Shown piece after piece: positions 56,501 to 64,000 of a DNA stretch of 64,000 bases. The translations under genes were made by a program, and so were the position numbers. Position 1 is the stretch's first letter. Each line of letters starts with the position of its first letter. The DNA is from Cacconaster sp964598495. Lineage in GTDB: Bacteria > Bacteroidota > Bacteroidia > Bacteroidales > UBA932. The stretch is taken from the NCBI GenBank assembly GCA_964598495.1, contig CAZRBY010000003.1:1-64000 (forward strand), in the 5' to 3' direction. The notes under the pieces were generated by a model, which saw nothing but the letters and a program-made list of their open reading frames with translations, ran no database searches and was not told where the DNA came from.

Positions 56501-56737
56501 GTAACCTACCGAGCTGAAAATGAGAACACCGTTACTTGGAGCTTGAATGGTGTAAACTCCCTCAGCATCTGTCGCTGCTCCGGTCATGGTACCCTTGAGC
56601 TGGATGGCTGCAAAGGGAATACCCTCTCCGGTAGCTGCATCTTTAACGACACCTTTCACTTGTATGGTCTGCTGTGCAAAAGCAGTTGCAGATACTACAA
56701 GCAATAGAGTCGTCAGAATTAGTCTGATTCTTTTCAT
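53552..56737 (-). CDS. SusC/RagA-like TonB-dependent transporter 2
   Basis: 1061 residues, intact. Signal peptide (to about AFAQ, 22), carboxypeptidase-regulatory-like domain (VKGVVKDAATGEGIPFAAIQLKGT), plug with LIVVDGAPFAG and VLKDASAAAIYGNRGANGVILITTKKG, then a 22-strand barrel including SSSFRRDASSRFAKENRWGNF. Imports a bulky substrate using TonB energy. It is first in its operon, 96 bp after the predicted -7 element. Confidence 0.95.
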   Translation of the reverse strand: MKRIRLILTTLLLVVSATAFAQQTIQVKGVVKDAATGEGIPFAAIQLKGTMTGAATDAEGVYTIQAPSNGVLIFSSVGYQTTEIPINGRSVIDVALNVDAEYLEDVIVVAYGTSTKASFTGSASMVKSEEIQKKITTNVTSALAGTSPGVQIISSSGDPTSNAATIRIRGVGSMSASNSPLIVVDGAPFAGAISDINPNDVESMSVLKDASAAAIYGNRGANGVILITTKKGVGDAQIKFDARFGSNSRLIPNYDLIDDPAQYYETYYKLMFNQQYYAGYTEAESYAHADKYLFDQNNGGLGYQVFTIPAGQKFVGTNFKMNPNATLGYSDGEYYYIPDNWYDEVFHPSFRQEYNLSVSGSGERFNYYASGGFLDDGGVINNSRYKRYTGRINADYQVKEWFKLVSSMMFTHSDSQTNPYTGSWGSSGNVFYIANNVGPIYPLYVRNADGSKKLDNGRLVYDSNNTNFIRPSFVGNAVRDNEYDSSRYFADVFVGKAGAIITPFKGFTLTANLNLLSDNTRQNNLYSIFGSGASTDGMAYVSHSRTWDVNLQYLANYKTDFNGSKSNLDVLLGYEQQNRKMQTLWGQNDHLFNPLVGELGNADGTSGKQVSSYANNYMAQGYFARAQYDYDGRYFVSSSFRRDASSRFAKENRWGNFGSIGAAWLISEESWLRGVNMVDMLKLKVSYGVQGNDNLGGYYPYSDQYTHSYNEETGEYSLTLTSRGNKDLTWETSKAFNVGLDFELFSGYFNGTIEWYARKTEDLLYSKNLPLSMGAPSTMPINVGSIMNKGIEVSIYGNIINTANVHWTWNLNMSHYKNTILELDPSVSEKGIRGSNYIYKVGGSLYDAYMYKYAGVDSENGQALYWKHNDETGEDTTTPVFSDATRYELGTVMPKLYGGFGTSLTAYGFDFSAQASFQLGGKFYDGGYQSLMWTQKSAGSAWHKDALKAWTPENPNTDVPRMDGDTQVAQSAVDRFLITSNYLSLNNVTLGYTFPKSLLNKIKVSGLRVYVAGENLGVLAARKGIDPRFSMGLGSYTSGSGIGSSYYSAMRTFTGGITLTF

Positions 56738-56832
56738 GTAGATAATTTTTTGGTTAATTAATTGGTGTTTATAATAATATTTCTCTTGTGTGCAAACCAG
56801 TCAGAGGCCAGTAATGCATAGTATTTCATCTT

Positions 56833-56864
56833 GCAAAGTAAATAAAAAAAAATAATAATTCAAA
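56833..56864 (-). promoter_or_regulatory. Promoter of the SusC2 operon
   Basis: Minus strand TTTG (plus 56861-56864), 20-bp spacer and TACTTTGC (plus 56833-56840), close to the TAnnTTTG consensus. It gives a leader of about 90 bases. The 302 bp from 56738 to 57039 hold this promoter, AT-rich sequence and the gdhA terminator, and no gene. Confidence 0.55.
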
Positions 56865-56986
56865 TATTAAAAACATTAAAAATCTCATTTAAATAACATT
56901 TTCATAAGAAAAAGCCCATTTTTGTTAAAAATTGTAAGCAGCACGGAGAAAATCTTGAAAATATTATAAGTAAAAAACAAAAACCA

Positions 56987-57010
56987 AGGGGTGACCTCCC
57001 GGTCACCCCT
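56987..57010 (-). terminator. Terminator of gdhA
   Basis: AGGGGTGACC (56987-56996) pairs with GGTCACCCCT (57001-57010) around a TCCC loop; on the minus strand TTGGTTTTTGTTTTTTAC follows. It lies 30 bp past the gdhA stop. Confidence 0.85.
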
Positions 57011-57039
57011 GCAAAAAAGAATCTCTTTTAGATTATTGA

Positions 57040-58386
57040 TTAGATTACGCCCTGCTCAAGCATTGCCTGTGCAACCTTCATGAAACCGGCGATGTTGGCA
57101 CCCTTAACATAGTCAACTGTACCATCTTTCCTTTGGCCGAATTTCACGCACTGTGCGTGTATGCTCTCCATGATGAAGTGGAGTTTCTCGTCAACTTCCT
57201 TACCTGACCAGCTGATGTGTGAAGCATTCTGGGTCATTTCAAGGCCCGAAGTAGCTACGCCACCTGCGTTAACAGCCTTACCGGGGGCAAAGAGGAAGCC
57301 CTTTGTGCCCTGGAATGCTGCAATGGCCTCGGGAGTACAACCCATGTTGGAAACCTCACAGCAGCACCATGTGCCGTTAGCGATAAGCTCTTTTGCATCA
57401 TCACCGTTAAGCTCATTCTGGAATGCGCAAGGAAGAGCGATGTCGCACTTAATGCTCCATGCCTTCTTTCCGGGAGTGAAAATAGCAGCACCGGGGAATT
57501 TGTCGGCCATATCCTGCACTTTATTGCGGTTTGAAGAACGCATAACGAGCATATAGTCGATCATCTCCTGGGTAATACCTTTAGGAATAGAGCAAACGCC
57601 GTCCGGACCTGAGATTGCAATAACTTTTGCACCAAGTTCGGTAGCCTTACCGGCTGCACCCCATGCTACGTTACCAAAGCCTGAGATAGCAACCGTTTTA
57701 CCTTTGATGTTCTTGCCTGCTTTTGCAAGTACGTGCTCGGTAAAGTAAAGAGCGCCATAACCTGTAGCCTCGGGACGCAGGATGGAGCCACCCCATGTTG
57801 CACCCTTACCGGTGAGAACACCTGTATTGTACTGGCGTGCAAGCTTGGAATACATGCCTACGAAGAAACCGATCTCACGACCGCCAACACCTACGTCACC
57901 TGCGGGAACGTCCTGATCGGGACCGATACAATGCCACAACTCGAGCATGTAAGCCTGGCAGAAACGCATGATTTCACCGTTTGATTTACCTACGGGGTCG
58001 AAATCGGCACCACCTTTACCACCGCCCATAGGAAGTGTGGTGAGTGCGTTCTTGAAAGTCTGCTCAAAGCCGAGGAATTTCAACATTGAAGGGTTCACTG
58101 CAGGGTGAAAACGGATACCGCCCTTATAGGGGCCGATAGCGCTGTTGAACTGTACGCGATAACCGATGTTGGTCTGAACCTCACCTTTATCGTCTACCCA
58201 AGAAACACGGAAAGTGAAAACGCGGTCGGGCTCAACCATTCTTTCGATAATGCTGGCCTTCTCGAATTCGGGATGCTGGTTGTAAACCTCTTCGATTGAC
58301 TCGAGTACCTCATGTACTGCTTGCAAGTACTCTTTCTCATGGCCATATTTCTTCTCAAGATTGGCCATAATCTCTGCTACTTTCAT
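57040..58386 (-). CDS. gdhA: Glutamate dehydrogenase
   Basis: 448 residues, the hexameric bacterial form. PMGGGKGGADFDPVGKS carries the catalytic lysine, PAGDVGVGGREIGF the substrate site, and AISGFGNVAWGAAGKATELGAKV the dinucleotide-binding fold. Interconverts glutamate and 2-oxoglutarate plus ammonia. It lies 65 bp downstream of korB with no terminator between, so cotranscription with korAB is plausible; the products feed each other. Confidence 0.97.
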   Translation of the reverse strand: MKVAEIMANLEKKYGHEKEYLQAVHEVLESIEEVYNQHPEFEKASIIERMVEPDRVFTFRVSWVDDKGEVQTNIGYRVQFNSAIGPYKGGIRFHPAVNPSMLKFLGFEQTFKNALTTLPMGGGKGGADFDPVGKSNGEIMRFCQAYMLELWHCIGPDQDVPAGDVGVGGREIGFFVGMYSKLARQYNTGVLTGKGATWGGSILRPEATGYGALYFTEHVLAKAGKNIKGKTVAISGFGNVAWGAAGKATELGAKVIAISGPDGVCSIPKGITQEMIDYMLVMRSSNRNKVQDMADKFPGAAIFTPGKKAWSIKCDIALPCAFQNELNGDDAKELIANGTWCCCEVSNMGCTPEAIAAFQGTKGFLFAPGKAVNAGGVATSGLEMTQNASHISWSGKEVDEKLHFIMESIHAQCVKFGQRKDGTVDYVKGANIAGFMKVAQAMLEQGVI

Positions 58387-58451
58387 GATTTTTACTTAAT
58401 TTATTAGATTAATAATTATATTAAATTGGTTAGTTATAACTTTCTATGTTA

Positions 58452-59450
58452 CTATTTAACAACCCAGGTCGCACCACTGTGAAGCAGGTCATCCATACAT
58501 TTTATCTTGGATTTTGCCTCTACTTCCTTCAACTGGTCTCTTACGTTGTCGTCATAGGTGCTCTCATTGACATTACGGATAACTCCAAGTGCAACAGGGA
58601 AGTCGGGATATTTCATATTTACAAGTAGGTTTTGAATACCGACATCCTTGCAGTTTGCGTCATGAACGAGCAGGTCACCCACAGAAATGCCATTCTGACC
58701 AATGGTCACCACTTCAAGTTTCCTGTTACGGAATATCAGACCCTTGTCATTGTTCTTTCCGAATACCATAGGCTCTCCGTGACGTAGGATTATAGTCCTG
58801 TCGGCACGGTACTCGCGATCGGAAATTGTAGCGTGGGCACCATCATTGAAGATGACGCAGTTGACAAGCATCTCAACCACCGAAGTCCCATCATGCTTTG
58901 CGGCTGCCACCAAAATATCCTGACTGAGTTTGAGTTCGGAGTCGAGGCTGCGCGCGAAAAATGTAGCTCCGGCACCGAGTGCAAGCGCACCCGGATTGAA
59001 AGGATTCTCGACAGTACCGTAAGGGGATGTCTTGGTTATTGTTCCCAGTTTGGATGTGGGGGAATACTGTCCCTTGGTGAGGCCGTAAATCTGGTTATTG
59101 AAGAGTATGATATTGATATCAATATTCCTGCGGATTGCGTGGATGAAGTGATTGCCGCCAATGGCGAGCGCATCACCGTCACCTGTAGCCTGCCAGATAC
59201 TGAGTTTGGGATTTGCCACCTTCATACCTGTGGAAATGGCGGTTGCACGTCCGTGTATGCCGTGGAATCCGAATGTGTTCATATAGTAGGGCAATCTGGA
59301 AGAACAGCCGATACCTGATACAAATACGATTCTTTCTTTAGTGTAACCCAAAGCTTCACAAACTTCGGGGAGGGCCCTGTGGATGGATGCCAGTACTGCA
59401 TGGTCTCCACATCCCAGTCACCATCTTTCTTCCTGTGCTGTATATGCCAT
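58452..59450 (-). CDS. korB: 2-oxoglutarate:ferredoxin oxidoreductase beta subunit (in-frame TGA)
   Basis: The frame from ATG 59450 (MAYTAQEERW) reaches TGA at 59418-59420 as codon 11 and continues LGCGDHAVLASIHRALPEVCEALGYTKERIVFVSGIGC. Family members have RWCPGCGDH here, so the stop stands at a cysteine that binds the [4Fe-4S] cluster, and the next codon reads Leu instead of Pro. From residue 34 (ATG 59351) on the protein is normal: GIHGRATAISTGMK, the TPP motif ATGDGDALAIGGNHFIHA and NNQIYGLTKGQYSPTS. Full length would be 332 residues. It follows korA by 19 bp. A two-base error or a real lesion are both possible. Confidence 0.88.
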
Positions 59451-59469
59451 AATAGTATATTTTCAAAGA

Positions 59470-61302
59470 TTAAAGAATATTGTTAACTGCATCCACGATT
59501 TCCTTCACAATAAAGGGCTGTCCCTGTACTTTGTTGTATTGTAAATATTTGAAATCGGGCAATTTTGCTCTCAGATAATCCACAAACTGACCGGAGTTAA
59601 GCTCACACACTATGATCTTCTTGTAGCGTGCAAACACATCTGCAGTGTTTTTGGGGAGAGGATTGATATAGTCAAAATGGGCAAGAGCTACGCTCTTTCC
59701 TTCTGACCGCATCTGCTGTACAGCACTGTAAAGATGGCCGAAAGTGCCACCCCAGCCTACTACAAGCACCTCTGCTTTATCAGCTCCGATGACCTCCTGC
59801 CTTGGAATATGATTAGCCATACATGCAACCTTTTCGGCCCTCGCCGCACACATCTTCTCGTGGTTGATGGGATCCGAAGAGATAACACCATCGGGATTCT
59901 TCTCCAAACCGCCTACTCTGTGCTCGAGACCGGTCTTTCCGGGCAATGCCCATTTACGCACAAATGTTTCGGGATCTCTGTGATAAGGCTTGTAAACACC
60001 TTCGCAGGAGTCGATTATAGGAGGATGGATCTCGGGATAATCCTTCATTGAAGGAATTTTCCAGGGTTCGGAACCGTTGCCGAGAAAACCTTCGGTGAGG
60101 AGAATTACGGGCATCATATGCTCCATTGCATATTTGCCCGCATAAAATGCAGCATCAAAGCAGTGCGAGGGAGAGTGTGCCGCCATAACAGCAATAGGGC
60201 ACTCGCCGTTGCGGCCGTAAAGAGCCTGTGAAAGGTCAGTTTGCTCCGTTTTGGTGGGGATACCTGTCGAAGGTCCGCCCCTCTGAACATCCACAATCAC
60301 AAGTGGGAGCTCGGTAATCATTGCAAGACCCATAGCCTCGGATTTTAGAGAGAGACCGGGACCCGAAGTAGTAGTCACTGCAAAGTTGCCCGCATAGGCT
60401 GCTCCTATAGCGGTGCAGATGCCTGCAATCTCATCCTCAGCCTGCATAGTCTTAACACCGAGATTTTTATGTATCGCAAGTTCCTCAAGGATTCCGGTTG
60501 CGGGAGTAATAGGGTACGAGCCGCAGAAAAGGGGAATTCCGCTCTTCTCAGCTGCTGCCATCAAACCCCATGCAGTGGCCTGGTTACCGTTAATATTACG
60601 ATAAACGCCCTTCTCCTGCGGAGCGGGCTGCACCGTATAGGTATTAGGGATGGCATGGATGTTACTTGCATAGTTGAAGCCGTCGAAGAGCACTTTTTTA
60701 TTGGAATCGATCAGCTGTGGTTTCTTCTTGAACTTATCCTCGAGATACTCATAGGTGTGATCGAGGGATCTGTTGAAGAGAAAGAAACACATACCGAGAG
60801 TAAACATGTTCTTGCTGCGCAAGATCGCCTTGTTGTCAAGACCGCTCTCTTTGAGACTCTCTTTTGTGAGGGTGGTGATGGGAGAAGGGATAATGTTTCT
60901 GTCCTCGATTTTGAGTTCGGCAAAGGGGTCGAGAGTAGCATAACCCGCCCTCTTTATACCCGCCTCGTCAAATGCATCAATATCGATGATGATTGTTGCA
61001 GTGGGTTTCGTCCACTTGGCATTTGCCTTAAGTGCGGCCGGATTCATTGCCACCAACACATCGCAGAAATCACCGGGAGTGTTTACTTCAACACTTCCTA
61101 TGTGAACCTGGAAGCCTGAAACCCCTGATACCGTACCTTGAGGGGCACGAATCTCGGAAGGATAGTCAGGGAAGGTGGAAATTTCATTTCCAAAAAGAGC
61201 GGACGCATCCGCAAACAGGGTACCTGTAAGCTGCATCCCGTCTCCGGAGTCACCAGCAAAACGAATTACGACATTTTGCATGTCAATAACTTTGTGTTGC
61301 AT
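59470..61302 (-). CDS. korA: 2-oxoglutarate:ferredoxin oxidoreductase alpha subunit (gamma-alpha fusion)
   Basis: 610 residues. The N-terminal 190 are the gamma domain (RFAGDSGDGMQLTG, FPDYPSEIRAPQGTVSG); the rest is the alpha chain (GSYPITPATGILEELA, AEDEIAGICTAIGAAYAG, TTTSGPGLSLKSEA, GPSTGIPTKTEQTDL). With korB it oxidises 2-oxoglutarate to succinyl-CoA and CO2 and reduces ferredoxin, or runs in reverse for CO2 fixation. The start may be the ATG at residue 8 (MQNVVIRFAGD). Confidence 0.95.
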   Translation of the reverse strand: MQHKVIDMQNVVIRFAGDSGDGMQLTGTLFADASALFGNEISTFPDYPSEIRAPQGTVSGVSGFQVHIGSVEVNTPGDFCDVLVAMNPAALKANAKWTKPTATIIIDIDAFDEAGIKRAGYATLDPFAELKIEDRNIIPSPITTLTKESLKESGLDNKAILRSKNMFTLGMCFFLFNRSLDHTYEYLEDKFKKKPQLIDSNKKVLFDGFNYASNIHAIPNTYTVQPAPQEKGVYRNINGNQATAWGLMAAAEKSGIPLFCGSYPITPATGILEELAIHKNLGVKTMQAEDEIAGICTAIGAAYAGNFAVTTTSGPGLSLKSEAMGLAMITELPLVIVDVQRGGPSTGIPTKTEQTDLSQALYGRNGECPIAVMAAHSPSHCFDAAFYAGKYAMEHMMPVILLTEGFLGNGSEPWKIPSMKDYPEIHPPIIDSCEGVYKPYHRDPETFVRKWALPGKTGLEHRVGGLEKNPDGVISSDPINHEKMCAARAEKVACMANHIPRQEVIGADKAEVLVVGWGGTFGHLYSAVQQMRSEGKSVALAHFDYINPLPKNTADVFARYKKIIVCELNSGQFVDYLRAKLPDFKYLQYNKVQGQPFIVKEIVDAVNNIL

Positions 61303-61362
61303 AAAATAAGAATAGTTTTTATGTAATTAATTAATTGATTAATAGTCAGCGCTTTGACCTTA

Positions 61363-61911
61363 TTACTGCTGTGGAATTTGTGTAGGTGTCACCTTCTCTT
61401 CCGGAATGCCGAGCTCTTTCTTTACAAGCGGGAGCAGGTTCACTGATGCAGCCTCATCCAAATAGATGATGGCGCCCGCAGCGGTATTGAAGACATAGGT
61501 CAAGGAGAGCTCCTTTGCAACCTTATTAATCGCAATTTGTGCCTTTTGATAAACGGGTGCCGAGAGCTCCTGCTCCTGCTGTGCAAGCTCCTGCTGTGCA
61601 GTTTGCTGGAACTGTTGCAGACGTGCTATAAGATCTTGAATTTCCTTTTCCTTTGCCTCTTTTACGGCTGGGGTCCAGGTAGCCTGCTTGCGATTGTACT
61701 CGGTATACTTTGTTTGGTATTCATCCTCCATACCCTGCATGGTCTCAATCAGATCAGTCTGAATCACTTGAAGCCTCATGCGCACAGTGTCCATTTCAGC
61801 CATAAGGTAAATTACTTCCTGAGTGTTGATGTGACCGATCTTGAGTTCCTGAGCCTTTGCCGAGAATCCGAGCCCGGCAAGGAGGAAAATAATAATTGTA
61901 ATACGTTTCAT
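61363..61911 (-). CDS. OmpH/Skp-family periplasmic chaperone 1
   Basis: 182 residues with a signal peptide ending near SAKAQ (residue 20). A short beta element (LKIGHINTQEVIYLM) is followed by a long charged coiled coil (about 40-110, rich in Q, E and K) and a C-terminal beta strand containing VFNTAAGAIIYLDEA, the Skp arrangement. Holds unfolded outer-membrane proteins for BamA. It is second of two related genes downstream of bamA (21-bp gap). Confidence 0.88.
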   Translation of the reverse strand: MKRITIIIFLLAGLGFSAKAQELKIGHINTQEVIYLMAEMDTVRMRLQVIQTDLIETMQGMEDEYQTKYTEYNRKQATWTPAVKEAKEKEIQDLIARLQQFQQTAQQELAQQEQELSAPVYQKAQIAINKVAKELSLTYVFNTAAGAIIYLDEAASVNLLPLVKKELGIPEEKVTPTQIPQQ

Positions 61912-61932
61912 CTGTGTATTAGTTGTTAGAAT

Positions 61933-62457
61933 TTATTTGTTTTGAATTAATTGCAAGACCCGCTCAGTAAGGTCATACTTTGAGTTTTTATAAACCACAC
62001 CGGGAGTAATTGCAAGGTCGATTATGATCACATAGTCATCCTGTGCGGCGACAACTTCAATTGCCGAATTGACCCTGGCCTGAATGGGGCCGATCAGTTC
62101 TTCCGATTTTTTGGCCAAAATGCCATCTTCCCCAAAGTAGATGCGTTGTTTGCTCTTCACCACCTGCTCTTTAGATATAATCTCCTGCTCCCTGGCTGCG
62201 CGCTGAGAGGCGTTAAGTGAATGTTTTATTTGCTGATATGTCTGATAGAGCTGGTCTATCTCGCCTATTTCGGCCTCTAAGGTGGCCTTGTACTTGTCTG
62301 AAAGCTCATTGAGCTCATTCTGTGCGGCCTGATATTCAGGAATGGCATCCAATATCACCTCAGTGTTGATGTAAGCCACCTTCTGTGCATCTGCACAAAA
62401 AACGAAAATCATAAGTGCTGCAAATGACAGTAAAAACTTTTTCATCTTGAACATCAT
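61933..62457 (-). CDS. OmpH/Skp-family periplasmic chaperone 2
   Basis: 174 residues, signal peptide ending near CADAQ (residue 25). KVAYINTEVILDAIPEYQAAQNELNELSDKY is the Skp head and start of the coiled coil, which runs to about residue 110; DDYVIIIDLAITPGVVYKNSKYDLTERVL ends the body domain. It is 9 bp downstream of bamA and a paralogue of the next gene. Confidence 0.9.
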   Translation of the reverse strand: MMFKMKKFLLSFAALMIFVFCADAQKVAYINTEVILDAIPEYQAAQNELNELSDKYKATLEAEIGEIDQLYQTYQQIKHSLNASQRAAREQEIISKEQVVKSKQRIYFGEDGILAKKSEELIGPIQARVNSAIEVVAAQDDYVIIIDLAITPGVVYKNSKYDLTERVLQLIQNK

Positions 62458-62466
62458 TTATATTAG

Positions 62467-64000
62467 TTAAAATTGTTGTCCTATCACAAAGTGGAATTGA
62501 CTTCTCTCATCAGGATTGTCGGAATCAAATCCATAGCCCCAGTCGATACCGAGCATACCCACTATAGGCAACAATACCCTTACTCCTGCTCCCGCAGAGC
62601 GCTTTATGTGGAAGGGGTTGAAATTGCGGATATCCGACCAACAGTTACCTCCTTCGAGGAAGACAAGTGCGTAAATCGTGGAATTAGGCTGCATTATTAC
62701 GGGATATCTTAGTTCGACAGTAAACTTGTCATAGACATTACCCGCATAGGCATTGCCTATATAGGGAGTGAGAGAGTAATTCTCGTAACCCCTGAGGCCG
62801 ACAACCTCGGAACCGTAAGTATTGTATCCCGACATGCCGTCACCGCCAAGTATAAAGCCCTCGAACGGGGAGTAGCCGTAGTTTTTGTTGTAAAAGCCCA
62901 AATAACCGAACTGCGCCCTCGTCATAAGCACAAGATCGCCTATTAGTTTGGTGAAAAGAGACCCTCGGAAGGTCCACTTATGGTACTCGATCCACTTGTA
63001 GTGATCCTACGGTTGGCGCCCAAAAGCGAGAAAGGTGGAGTTACCTGGACGGAAAATGACAAGTCGGCACCGCTTCGGGGATAAATCGACTGGTCGGTAG
63101 AGTTACGTGTCAAAGTCGTGGTCCAGCTTATGTTGTGCGAGATACCTGTATCAAAAATAAAGTTGTAAGACCAGTCCTGAAGGCGGTATGACTGCCAACC
63201 GAGCTGATTGTAGAGCACAAAATAGTTGTCCGGCCATTTGAGGCGCGTACCAAGCCCGACTGCAGCGCCGAAAATCTCCATGTACTCGTCATCATTGAGC
63301 ACCTGATAATAATAGGTGGAGTAAGAGTTGGTCTGACGTGTGAAATATGCGGAAATGTTCAGTGAAGTCGGTTTCTTGCCGGTGAGCCAAGGTTCTACGA
63401 AACTTGCCGTAAATGCGGTGTAGTAAGAACCGTTGGTCTGGAATCTGACTGCCAACTGCTGGGCATCACCCAATGGAACCGGTCTCCATGCCTCCTTTTT
63501 AAAGAAATTAGAGGTGGAAAAGTTATTGAAACTTACACCGAGAGTACCTACGAATGTGTTGTTGCCCCATCCGCCGGAAAGTTCCAACTGACTGTTGGCC
63601 TTTTCCTCAACATTATATGTTATATCCACAGTGTTGTTCATGGGATTTGGGATCAATGCATAGCCCTTAGAGGGATCCGCAGCATATTCTGCATCAAAAT
63701 GGCTCATAGAGGCAATTTCACGAACGGAACGCTCAAAATCAGTCTGGCGGAAGAGATAGCCCGGACGCGTAAAAACGGCTCTTCGCACCACATTCTCATT
63801 TGTTATGGTGTTACCGTTGATTATGATATTGTTGAATGTGGCAGGTTTCCCCTCAATCATACGCATCTCCACATCAACCGAGTCTCCATCAATTGTAAGT
63901 TCCACGGGAGTTACATTGAAAAAGAGGTAACCCTGATCACGGTAAAGTTTTGAGATGGTCAAGTCATTCTCCTTGTCGCCGCCGAAAAGGCGTTTTTCCA
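62467..64000 (-). CDS. bamA: Outer-membrane assembly factor BamA (partial, frameshifted)
   Basis: The C-terminal part of BamA; the 5' end lies beyond the window. From 64000 it shows a POTRA domain (LYRDQGYLFFNVTPVEL, GNTITNENVVRRAVFTRPGYLFRQTDFERSVREI) and then the barrel. Near 63003-63011 the frame changes: the first frame reads to LLGANRR and the second continues at DHYKWIEYHKWTFRGSLFTKLIGDLVLMTRAQFGYLG to the final FHFVIGQQF. One missing base at 63007-63008 (minus strand) would restore it. Because BamA is essential, a sequence error is most likely. Confidence 0.9.

Noticed and set aside
56738..57039. Riboswitch or small gene between SusC2 and gdhA
   Set aside because: Only AT-rich sequence, a promoter and the gdhA terminator are visible; no conserved fold or credible frame was seen.
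59395..59420. Selenocysteine codon with SECIS element in korB
   Set aside because: Only a weak GGATG/CATCC and ATGC/GCAT fold follows the TGA, the next codon is also altered, and no selenocysteine genes are visible. An error or lesion is simpler.

Overview
The window comes from an anaerobic member of the Bacteroidota, most likely an uncultured Bacteroidales. The evidence is two SusC/SusD outer-membrane nutrient-uptake pairs with lipoprotein signals, a 2-oxoglutarate:ferredoxin oxidoreductase, a membrane pyrophosphatase, twin OmpH/Skp genes beside bamA, many TAnnTTTG-type -7 elements typical of the phylum's promoters, and few purine-rich ribosome binding sites. The five N-runs (10,10,10,10,14) and three broken conserved genes suggest a metagenome-assembled genome. 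I do not place it below order level.

Layout. 1-422: array of about 50-bp hairpin repeats. 423-3036: AT-rich accessory module on the minus strand: AbiEi-like regulator, AbiEii-like nucleotidyltransferase and metallophosphoesterase behind a palindromic operator. 3068-6700: housekeeping genes (transglutaminase lipoprotein, efp, ispH, cmk). 6783-12881: NtrC-like regulator, der and a large NtrY-like kinase. 12878-20076: rlmH, a DUF4783-like secreted protein, a split 5'-nucleotidase pair, an ABC-2 exporter, a helix-hairpin-helix protein, rsmI, tdk. 20147-33160: one long minus-strand transcription and translation block, tRNA-Thr-Tyr-Gly-Thr, tuf, tRNA-Trp, secE, nusG, rplKAJL, rpoBC, with a strong promoter at its head and an attenuator-like hairpin between rplL and rpoB. 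33190-37571: FeoB-like permease without a G domain, dxs, purA. 37729-41845: two related MFS transporters and a secreted amidotransferase-like/PPC protein. 41958-45234: hppA, an unusual C-poor spacer, murI. 45337-56864: two SusC/SusD operons, each with its own promoter and terminator. 57040-61302: gdhA, korB, korA. 61363-64000: ompH, ompH and bamA, which runs off the right edge.

How the genes fit together. ispH and dxs show the MEP isoprenoid route. gdhA beside korAB links glutamate deamination to ferredoxin-dependent oxidation of 2-oxoglutarate, consistent with amino-acid fermentation; hppA could recover energy from pyrophosphate. No glycan-degrading enzymes flank the SusCD pairs here, so their substrate is open. 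bamA with two OmpH/Skp chaperones serves outer-membrane protein assembly.

Sequence quality matters when reading this window. Homology and reading frame suggest that each N-run stands for only 0-3 real bases. korB has an in-frame TGA, the second SusC has an in-frame TAG, and bamA has a one-base frameshift. The items most worth following up are the 0.4-3.0 kb module with its operator, the G-domain-less FeoB, the NtrC-like regulator without a DNA-binding domain, the hairpin array, and the matched C-poor spacer motif.
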